Shown here: piece after piece, positions 14,219-20,016 of the stretch
Numbering within the stretch: the first letter of the stretch is position 1
How the letters are laid out: each line of letters starts with the position of its first letter
The notes under the pieces: model-generated
Told to the model about the DNA's origin: nothing
What the model saw: only the letters and a program-made list of their open reading frames with translations
Databases searched by the model: none
Translations under genes and position numbers: made by a program
Assembly: GCA_964520445.1 (NCBI GenBank)
Contig: CAZFNU010000006.1
Coordinates: 1 to 20,016 of the forward strand
Source: CAZFNU01 sp964520445
GTDB lineage: Bacteria > Patescibacteriota > Minisyncoccia > UBA6257 > JAKLIH01
Direction: 5' to 3'
DNA length: 20,016 nt

Positions 14219-14443
14219 ATGAAAAAATTTATATCGGGGTTTTTAGTCTTTTCTCTCGCACATATTGTTGTTAATATCGTAATGTCTTTTTCGGGACTAC
14301 CTGAAGAAAATATTTATTTTTTGTCAGGCACGGTTTGGGGCTTCCATACTGTAGTTGCAACGATAGACATTATTGTTGCATTTATTATCACAATATCTTT
14401 GATCTATTCTACAAGAAAGGGGAAAATAAATGAAAAGAATTAA
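14219..14443 (+). CDS. Small two-helix membrane protein
   Basis: A 74-residue protein. Transmembrane segments lie at about 5-23 (ISGFLVFSLAHIVVNIVMS) and 44-64 (TVVATIDIIVAFIITISLIY). A short acidic loop (GLPEEN) separates them, and the C-terminus is basic (STRKGKINEKN). The SD GAAAGAGG lies 7 bp before ATG 14219. The only Trp is TGG; the stop is TAA. The last 14 bp overlap the next gene in another frame, which indicates translational coupling. Function unknown. Confidence 0.65.
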   Translation: MKKFISGFLVFSLAHIVVNIVMSFSGLPEENIYFLSGTVWGFHTVVATIDIIVAFIITISLIYSTRKGKINEKN

Positions 14444-14600
14444 TTGGGGATATGCGTCCGGTATCATGACCGGTGTCTTTTTTGGCAACTTCCTTTCGGG
14501 TCTATTATTATTTCACGATTCTCTTTTAGGAGGAATTATTAGAGGGGCTCTCGCTGCCTTGATATGTCTATTTTTTGTCTTTTTATTACGCGAGAGATAA
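14430..14600 (+). CDS. Small two-helix membrane protein, overlapping the previous gene
   Basis: A 56-residue protein: MKRINWGYASGIMTGVFFGN at the start, then a short loop (LLLFHDSLL) and a second helix (IIRGALAALICLFFVFLL, about 36-53) ending RER. The SD AAAGGGG lies within the 3' end of the upstream gene, and the ATG at 14430 overlaps it by 14 bp. The Gly-rich first helix (G7, G11, G15, G19) suggests helix packing or oligomerisation. The Trp is TGG; the stop is TAA. It probably works with the 14219 product as a membrane pair; no family recognised. Confidence 0.65.
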   Translation: MKRINWGYASGIMTGVFFGNFLSGLLLFHDSLLGGIIRGALAALICLFFVFLLRER

Positions 14601-14623
14601 TACAAGGTAAAAAAAGAAATAGG

Positions 14624-14658
14624 GAGCATTACTAATATTAGTAATACTCACTTTTCAT
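14624..14658 (+). terminator. Terminator after the membrane-protein pair
   Basis: GAG.ATTACTAATATTAGTAAT.CTC hairpin (14624-14649) followed by ACTTTTCATTTT. Confidence 0.65.
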
Positions 14659-14668
14659 TTTAAACCAA

Positions 14669-14697
14669 TTGTATAAAAATATATTTTATGCTATAAT
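14669..14697 (+). promoter_or_regulatory. Promoter of the nadE-nadD operon
   Basis: TTGTAT (14669-14674), 17-bp spacer, extended -10 TGCTATAAT (hexamer 14692-14697). The ATG of nadE is about 29 bp downstream. Confidence 0.75.
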
Positions 14698-14726
14698 ATA
14701 TATGTAATCAATATTAAAAGAATAAT

Positions 14727-16670
14727 ATGTATAAACACGGATTTATTAAGGTAGCTTGTGCTACCCCTAAGATAGAAATAGCTAATCCCTCATATAATAT
14801 AGGGGAAATAGAAAAGATAATTAAAGAAGCTGAAAAGAATAGTACTATTTTAATCAACTTCCCAGAGCTAAGTATTACTGGATACACCTGTGGAGATCTT
14901 TTTTTACAAAATAACCTAATAATGTCAGGATATAAAGCATTGGAAGACCTGTTACAAAGAACAAAAGATTTATCAATAATTATTAATCTTGGTATGCCCA
15001 TAATAGTTGATGATAAATTATATAACTGTGGAGTAGTAATATTTAAAGGAAACATCCTAGGTATTGTCCCTAAAATGTTTTTACCTAATTATAAAGAATT
15101 CTATGAACATAGATGATTTACCTCAGGTAATGGTATTTCTAATAAAGTAACTAGTATTAGATTTTTAAATAAAGATATTCCTTTTGGTAAATTAATCTTT
15201 GATATTAAAGATTTAGATTTTAAGTTTGCTTTAGAAATTTGTGAAGATTTATGATTACCTATTCCTCCTAGTTCTAATTTAGCTATTAATGGAGCAGAAA
15301 TTCTTTGTAATTTATCTGCTAGTAATGAATTAATAGCTAAGAGCGAATACAGAGAACAACTAGTTTTACAACAAAGTGCAAGAGCTATCAGTGCTTACCT
15401 CTATTCTTCTTCTGGTGTTTTTGAATCAACTACTGATGTAGTTTTTGGAGGGGATTGTTTAATAGCTGAAAATGGAAATTTGATGAATAGATCAAAAAGA
15501 TTTTTAAGAGAAAATAATATTGTCTATGCTGATATTGATATTTTAAATTTAAAAAATGATAGATTAGTAAACAAAACCTTTGCTGATCTTTATGATAATA
15601 CCAAAGATAAAGTTCAAAATGTTAGTTTCAACTTTGAAGATATTAATAAAGTTAACCAAGATCTTCCCTTAGAAAGAAAAATTAACCCCTTCCCATTTAT
15701 CCCTGCCAATAAAGAAATAGTTAATAAAAGATGTGAAGAAATATTTAATATCCAAGTAGCGGGTTTAGCTAAAAGACTAGAACACGCCCATATCCAAAAA
15801 GTTGTTATTGGAGTTTCTGGTGGCCTTGATTCAACTTTAGCTTTATTAGTTTCCAGTAAAACATTAGAACTTTTAAACTTACCCAAGGAGAATATAATAG
15901 GTATAACTATGCCTGGCTTTGGCACAGCTAACAAAACCCATGATAATGCTATTAACCTTATGAAAGCATTGCAATGTACCATAGAGGAAATAGATATAAA
16001 ACCAAGCTGTTTACAGCATTTTAAAGACATCAAACAAGATGAAAATAACAAAGATATTACCTATGAAAATGTCCAAGCTAGAATGAGAACTCAGATATTG
16101 ATGAACTACGCTAATAAAGAAAAAGCATTAGTTGTTGGTACTGGAGACCTGTCTGAATCAGCTCTAGGCTGATGTACCTATAATGGAGACCATATGTCCA
16201 TGTATAATGTAAATTGTAGTATTCCTAAAACATTGGTTAAGTTTCTTGTTCAATGAATTTCTGATAATTCTCCTAAAGAAATCTCAGAAACCCTTGAGGG
16301 TATTTTAGGCACTCCTATTAGCCCCGAACTACTACCAACTAAAGAAACAGGGGAGATATCTCAAATTACTGAAACATGTATTGGTCCTTATGAATTAACT
16401 GATTTCTTCCTATTCCATACTTTAAGATACGGAAGTAACCCTGATAAAATTCTATTTCTGGCAAATATAGCTTTCAAAGATAAATATGATAATCAAACTT
16501 TAAAGAAATGACTTAAGAACTTTTATGAAAGATTCTTTTCCCAACAATTCAAAAGAAGTTGTGTTCCTGATGGACCAAAAGTAGGTAGTATTAGTTTATC
16601 CCCAAGGGGTGATTGACGTATGCCTAGTGATGCTGACGTTTCTGAATGAATTAAAAATTTAAAAGAATAG
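14727..16670 (+). CDS. nadE: Glutamine-dependent NAD+ synthetase
   Basis: Makes NAD+ from nicotinate adenine dinucleotide, ATP and glutamine: the last step of NAD synthesis. It is a 647-residue two-domain enzyme. The N-terminal nitrilase-type glutaminase has the Glu-Lys-Cys triad (E47 in NFPELSITGY, K116 in IVPKMFLPNY, C172 in ALEICEDLW). The C-terminal synthetase has the PP-loop SGGLDST (about 364-370), VGTGDLSESALGW, HMSMYNVNCSIPKTL, and SQQFKRSCVPDGPK to SPRGDWRMPSDA. All seven Trp codons are TGA, and at least four (EDLW, ALGW, RGDW, HRWF) are family-conserved Trp, the best evidence here that UGA means Trp and not Gly. Without recoding it would appear as a heap of fragments. No SD; nadD follows after 3 bp. 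Confidence 0.96.
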
Positions 16671-16673
16671 AAA

Positions 16674-17261
16674 ATGAATATTGGAATTTTAGGTGGGGGA
16701 TTTAATCCAATAACTTATGGTCATCTTTTATTAATAGCTGAAGTATTAAATTCAAAAAAAGTTGATTGTGTTTGATTAATCCCTTCCCCATTAAGACCAG
16801 ATAAAAATTCATTAGTAAATGAAGAACACAGGCTCGCTATGTGTCGTTTAGCTTTGGATTCTTTTTTCGATGTTAATGATAAAGTCATTTTAAAAGACGA
16901 TGAAATTTATGATAAAGAATTCCTGGGAACATTCGAACTATTAAATAAATTAAAAACAAAAATTAACTCTGATGATAAGCTATTTTTTATCATTGGTACT
17001 GATAATTTAAAAAATATTCCTAACTGAAAAAATCCCACAGAATTAATTTCGAAAAATAACTTCCTAGTATTACAAAGGGGAGGGGAAGAAATATCTAAAG
17101 ATTTACCCTATGATTTAACTAATTTTACCTTTATTGATAATGTATCTAGTAATATATCTGCAACTGAAGTTAGAAACAGAATAAAGGAGAATAGAAGTAT
17201 TTTGGGGTTAACTCCCAAACCCGTTATCGAATATATTAAGGAACATAAGCTATATCTTTAA
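16674..17261 (+). CDS. nadD: Nicotinate-nucleotide adenylyltransferase
   Basis: Adenylylates nicotinate mononucleotide to give the substrate of NadE. It is a 195-residue nucleotidyltransferase: GILGGGFNPITYGHL at the N-terminus ((H/T)xGH motif TYGH at 14-17), VDCVWLIPSPLRPDK, FFIIGTDNLKNIPNWKN, and the C-terminal ISATEVRNRI motif with PKPVIEYIKEHKLY. Both Trp codons are TGA (VW-LIPS and PNW-KN), again at positions where relatives carry Trp. It begins 3 bp after nadE stops, so the last two steps of NAD synthesis form one operon. Reduced genomes of this kind often lack them, so NAD synthesis from nicotinate-type precursors seems retained. No SD. Confidence 0.93.
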
Positions 17262-17265
17262 TCTA

Positions 17266-17295
17266 TTGACAAATATGAAGTAAATATGATATAAT
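17266..17295 (+). promoter_or_regulatory. Promoter of the HAD-like gene cluster
   Basis: TTGACA (17266-17271), 18-bp spacer, extended -10 TGATATAAT (hexamer 17290-17295, consensus). It starts 4 bp after the nadD stop. Confidence 0.85.
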
Positions 17296-17349
17296 CGTGT
17301 TTAATTAGATCTTTCAAAAATTTATTTATCTTCAAAGAAAGGAAGAATA

Positions 17350-17982
17350 ATGAAAAACCCGATCATTTTATCCGATGTTGATGGGCCCATAAACAAGACC
17401 TATCAAATAATCCAGAGGCATATTCATAGTCCCAAATTCTTAAAAGAAGTAGGGCTAAGAGAAATTAACATGGATTTAGACTATGGACTACCCCTTACTG
17501 CCCCACATGATTTTTGGCTTTGGGCTGAAGAGTGGTGGTATGCTATAGTTAAACACAATATCGAACTTGAATTTCAAGATAATGTAGAAAATGCGTTAAA
17601 ACTGTTATCCAAGAAGTATGATATCCATTTCTATACTATGAGACCTACAGTTGCTTTTGATTATACAAGAAAAACTTTAAGGTCTATACTTCCAGAATCT
17701 CAAATTAAATTTGTTTATAATCAAGGCCACATGAACGATATGAAATTATTCGATAATAAAATTGAACATATTTTAGAATTAGAACCAGATATTGTTATCG
17801 AAGATGATCCAAAAGTTATTCAAGACATTCTAGCTCTTAATACTAAATTTCCAAATAAGAAACAGATTAATGTGATCCAGGTATTCACTTATCCCTGGGA
17901 TATGGTGATGCCTTTCCCCAACCCTCATAATTATTTGGCTAGGAAAAACTGGACAGAGATTCAAGAATGTATATTATATTAA
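17350..17982 (+). CDS. HAD-superfamily phosphatase / 5'-nucleotidase-like protein
   Basis: A 210-residue protein with HAD-fold landmarks: ILSDVDGPIN (7-16; nucleophile D9 and acid/base D11), FYTMRPTVAF around residue 100 (motif II Thr), and IVIEDDPKVI around residue 157 (motif IV acidic residues). The cap inserted after motif I is Trp-rich (HDFWLWAEEWWYAI). The substrate is unknown; nucleotide or small-phosphate hydrolysis is the common role in this superfamily. The SD AAAGGAAG stands 6-7 bp before ATG 17350. All six Trp are TGG, in sharp contrast to nadE-nadD just upstream, which use only TGA. It is the first gene of a three-gene unit with its own consensus-like promoter. Confidence 0.7.
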   Translation: MKNPIILSDVDGPINKTYQIIQRHIHSPKFLKEVGLREINMDLDYGLPLTAPHDFWLWAEEWWYAIVKHNIELEFQDNVENALKLLSKKYDIHFYTMRPTVAFDYTRKTLRSILPESQIKFVYNQGHMNDMKLFDNKIEHILELEPDIVIEDDPKVIQDILALNTKFPNKKQINVIQVFTYPWDMVMPFPNPHNYLARKNWTEIQECILY

Positions 17983-17997
17983 AAGAAAGGAGAGAAA

Positions 17998-18246
17998 ATG
18001 GCGACAGAAAATGAAAGTTACCCCACCATTAAATTAGGAAATCATAGTTATTTTATTTCTCTTAATAAATATGGTACCACAGTAGCACATATAGAACTAA
18101 TTGGTAAACTTATAGAGGAATTTATCCAAGAACATCCTGATCTAAAAGTTATATCTACGCCACAAATTATTGCGCAACAAAGTGCTTATATTCTCGATCC
18201 TGCATTTGTTTGGGGAATATATATATTTGTTGAGCCACAGAAATAA
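17998..18246 (+). CDS. Small hypothetical protein
   Basis: An 82-residue soluble protein (MATENESYPTIKLGNHSYFI...). It probably has a beta hairpin at the N-terminus, then a helix (VAHIELIGKLIEEFIQEHP) and a second beta section ending in VWGIYIFVEPQK. The SD AAAGGAG lies 7 bp before ATG 17998, 15 bp after the HAD gene stops. The one Trp is TGG; the stop is TAA. No family recognised; its position suggests a partner of the HAD-like protein. Confidence 0.65.
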   Translation: MATENESYPTIKLGNHSYFISLNKYGTTVAHIELIGKLIEEFIQEHPDLKVISTPQIIAQQSAYILDPAFVWGIYIFVEPQK

Positions 18247-18279
18247 AATTTAATTCATATGAAAGGAAGTGAGTAAAAG

Positions 18280-18510
18280 ATGAGCACCGGGAACAACGAA
18301 AAAAAAGGATACATGCTTCTTTATTTCCCTGAAACAGGGAATATCATTCCTCTTCCTCATATAGGAGAAGGAGAACCAATTTTTCTTACTCTACTGGACG
18401 TTAGTAACTACCTAAACCATATGGAAGAAGAATATAAAGACGAAAGGCTAAAATTGTTTTCTGTAAAGGAAGAGAAAGAGCTTTTGGCAAACTTTCTTGC
18501 TACAAAATAA
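18280..18510 (+). CDS. Small acidic hypothetical protein
   Basis: A 76-residue soluble protein. MSTGNNEKKGYMLLYFPETG has a short beta-type segment; it is followed by GEGEPIFLTLLDVSNYL and a charged C-terminal helix (HMEEEYKDERLKLFSVKEEK). The SD GAAAGGAAGTGAG precedes the ATG at 18280. No Trp; the stop is TAA. It is the last gene of the 17350-18510 unit, closed by the terminator at 18522. Function unknown. Confidence 0.65.
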   Translation: MSTGNNEKKGYMLLYFPETGNIIPLPHIGEGEPIFLTLLDVSNYLNHMEEEYKDERLKLFSVKEEKELLANFLATK

Positions 18511-18521
18511 ATAAGCAAGGA

Positions 18522-18563
18522 AAGGGGAAGTTGTATTAAATACACTTCCCCTTGATTTTTTTT
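18522..18563 (+). terminator. Strong terminator after the 17350-18510 unit
   Basis: AAGGGGAAGT...ACTTCCCCTT stem with an inner TGTA/TACA, followed by GATTTTTTTT. Its T-run overlaps the -35 of the next promoter. Confidence 0.9.
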
Positions 18564-18580
18564 AAACTATATGCTAGTAT
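18552..18580 (+). promoter_or_regulatory. Probable nusA promoter
   Basis: TTGATT (18552-18557), 17-bp spacer, extended -10 TGCTAGTAT (hexamer 18575-18580). It begins inside the 3' arm and T-run of the preceding terminator. Confidence 0.6.
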
Positions 18581-18603
18581 ACAAATATATTAAGATTTAC
18601 TAA

Positions 18604-18635
18604 TTAGTCGACCGAAAGGAGCGACTAAATTTTTT
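18604..18635 (+). terminator. Terminator-like hairpin in the nusA leader (possible attenuator)
   Basis: TTAGTCG/CGACTAA 7-bp stem with an 11-nt purine-rich loop (ACCGAAAGGAG), followed within 2 nt by T6. It lies about 17-48 nt after the predicted start of the nusA transcript and 47 bp before the ATG, so it would end part of nusA transcription. Confidence 0.6.
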
Positions 18636-18644
18636 AAAAAACCA

Positions 18645-18670
18645 AGCTACATATATATAGGTAGCTAATA
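18645..18670 (+). promoter_or_regulatory. Leader motif upstream of nusA, shared with thiI
   Basis: AGCTACATATATATAGGTAG followed by CTAATA; forms a hairpin AGCTAC/GTAGCT around ATATATATAG. It matches the sequence directly upstream of thiI almost base for base, and both genes lack an SD. Confidence 0.4.
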
Positions 18671-18681
18671 AACACAAAAAT

Positions 18682-20016
18682 ATGCTAGATTTAAAGGATT
18701 TAAAAGGAGCAATTAAACAAATTGTTCAGGAAAAAGGCCTTCAAGAGGATAAAATCTGACAAGCTATAGAATTAGCTATTGCTAAGGCCTATAAAAAGGA
18801 ATATTTAAGTAAACATGCTCAAGTAAGATCAACTATAGATGAAAATACCGGAGAAGTAAAATTCTACCGAGTCTATTTAGTAGTTGATGAATCAATGATT
18901 CTCCCTATAAAACCTCAGGAAGAAATAACCGATGAATTACAACCTTCTACTGAAGAAGGGATAGCCGAAGCCCAAAGCAGAGAGAATAAAGAATCAGTTG
19001 AAGAAGAAACAGAGGAAGAAGATATTGATGAAGAAACAAAGAAAATCAGATTCAACTCTGAAAGGCATATGATGATAGAGGATGCAAAAAAAATTAATAA
19101 AAAAATCCAACTAGGAGAGGAACTAGTAATTGATTTAAAACAAGAAGAATCATTTACCCGTATTGCTGCTCAAAGTGCTAAACAAACCATAATTCAACAA
19201 TTAAGAGAATTAGAAAAAGAAACTATTGTATCTGAATTTGAAAACAAAGAAGGAGAAATAATTTCTGGTATTATTCAAAAGATAGACCGAGGGACAGTTT
19301 TGGTACATTTAGGAAAAGCTATGGGTATTCTTCCTGCTAAAGAAGCTATCCCATTTGAAAGATTTCAAACAGAAGAACGTAAAAAATTCTTAATTTTAGG
19401 TATTCAAGAGATGAAAGGATCATTAGTAGTTTTACTTTCAAGATCTCATCCCCAATTCATTGCCAAACTTCTTTCTTTAGAAGTTCCAGAAATTCAAGAG
19501 GGGATAGTAGAGATAAAAGCTATTGCAAGAGAACCAGGCTATCGTACTAAAATAGCAGTTATCAGTACTCAACAAGAAGTTGATGCCGTTGGTTCTTGTA
19601 TTGGCCCTAAAGGGGTAAGAGTAAATACTCTAGTAGAAGAAATCCCTGATGAAAAAATCGATGTAGTTGAGTATTCCGAAGAACCAGCTACTTTTGTAAT
19701 CAATGCTTTATCTCCTGTAAAAGTAAAAGAAACAGAGATTGACCCAGGGAGAAAAGAAGTAAAAGTTTTTGTGAGCCCCGAACTATTATCAGCTGTTATT
19801 GGTAAAAATGGTCAAAACGTTAGACTTGCTTCTAAATTAACTGGTTGAAATATTAAGGTTTATTCCACTGTTGCTCCTGATTTTGAACAAGCAAAAACAG
19901 AAGAAGAAAAAGAAACTGATGAAGGATTTGATGAAGAAGCTGAAGAAACCCTGGAGGTTAAAAAGAAGAAAACAACCAAGAAAGAAGAAGATGAAATTAT
20001 AATTAACAAAGAATAA
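18682..20016 (+). CDS. nusA: Transcription termination/antitermination factor NusA
   Basis: Binds RNA polymerase and nascent RNA, and modulates pausing, hairpin-dependent termination and antitermination. It has 444 residues and stops at the last base of the window. Order: N-terminal polymerase-binding domain (LKDLKGAIKQIVQEKG, AIELAIAKAYKKEYL), split by an acidic insertion (about 75-115, Glu-rich), then IRFNSERHMMIEDAKKI and IAAQSAKQTIIQQLREL. An S1 domain follows (GIIQKIDRGTVLVHLG), then KH1 (EIQEGIVEIKAIAREPG, GSCIGPKGVRVNTL) and KH2 (SAVIGKNGQNVRLASKLTGW), and an acidic/basic tail. Two TGA codons encode Trp, one in the invariant LTGW of KH2. The acidic insertion and tail resemble Patescibacteria NusA. 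Its leader carries a terminator-like hairpin, suggesting self-regulation. No SD. Confidence 0.95.

Noticed and set aside
14727..16670. UGA = Gly (code 25, as in Gracilibacteria and Absconditabacteria)
   Set aside because: Family-invariant Trp positions in NadE, NusA and ValS are TGA, while conserved Gly positions use GGN codons.
1..20016. Mycoplasma/Spiroplasma origin suggested by UGA=Trp
   Set aside because: Type IV prepilin and the NusA and Hsp20 types do not fit Mollicutes; only a tree could settle it.

Overview
This is an AT-rich bacterial chromosome segment that reads UGA as tryptophan. In-frame TGA codons fall on Trp positions conserved across each family in ValS, NadE, NadD, NusA and Hsp20, for example the ALGW and SPRGDW motifs of NadE and LTGW of NusA. 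All recognisable genes stop at TAA or TAG. The long acidic NusA, the Hsp20 type, the type IV prepilin, the PrsW-family protein and the short ValS look like a reduced-genome Patescibacteria (CPR) lineage rather than a Mollicute, but that placement is an inference from protein features. To my knowledge the published UGA reassignments in Patescibacteria are to Gly, so UGA=Trp here deserves attention.

Layout. From the left edge to about 9.2 kb every gene is on the minus strand: prepilin (cut by the edge), AbiEii-like nucleotidyltransferase with a small partner, Hsp20, PrsW-like protein, ValS, two accessory units (4.6-6.4 kb), a candidate ~300-nt RNA, ThiI, and a secreted protein with copper-amine-oxidase N-terminal-like repeats. 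From tRNA-Glu(UUC) at 9.27 kb rightwards genes are on the plus strand (TsaD, EMAP-type tRNA-binding protein, a hypothetical, small membrane proteins, NadE-NadD, a HAD-like phosphatase with two small hypotheticals, NusA). The one clear exception is a minus-strand gene at 11.5-12.0 kb that is visible only when UGA is read as Trp.

Two kinds of genes are interleaved. Housekeeping genes mostly lack a Shine-Dalgarno (SD) sequence and use TGA for most Trp (about 35 TGA to 10 TGG by my count, counting the whole SD-less class). Accessory genes have strong SD sequences, often structured leaders, and use only TGG (about 23 of 23). None of them stops at TGA, so they are compatible with the host code.

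The least explained part is 12.2-14.65 kb. It starts with seven 16-bp palindromes resembling ParB parS sites (TGTTT-N6-AAACA) at ~52-bp spacing. It continues with strong promoters, several structured RNA segments, a start-stop mini-ORF behind a strong SD, and four tiny membrane-protein genes. A recurrent economy is that terminator T-runs overlap the -35 region of the next gene's promoter.

Functions: tRNA charging and modification (ValS, ThiI, TsaD, EMAP domain, tRNA-Glu), NAD synthesis (NadD then NadE), transcription (NusA), protein quality control (Hsp20, PrsW-like), a probable toxin-antitoxin pair, and pili.
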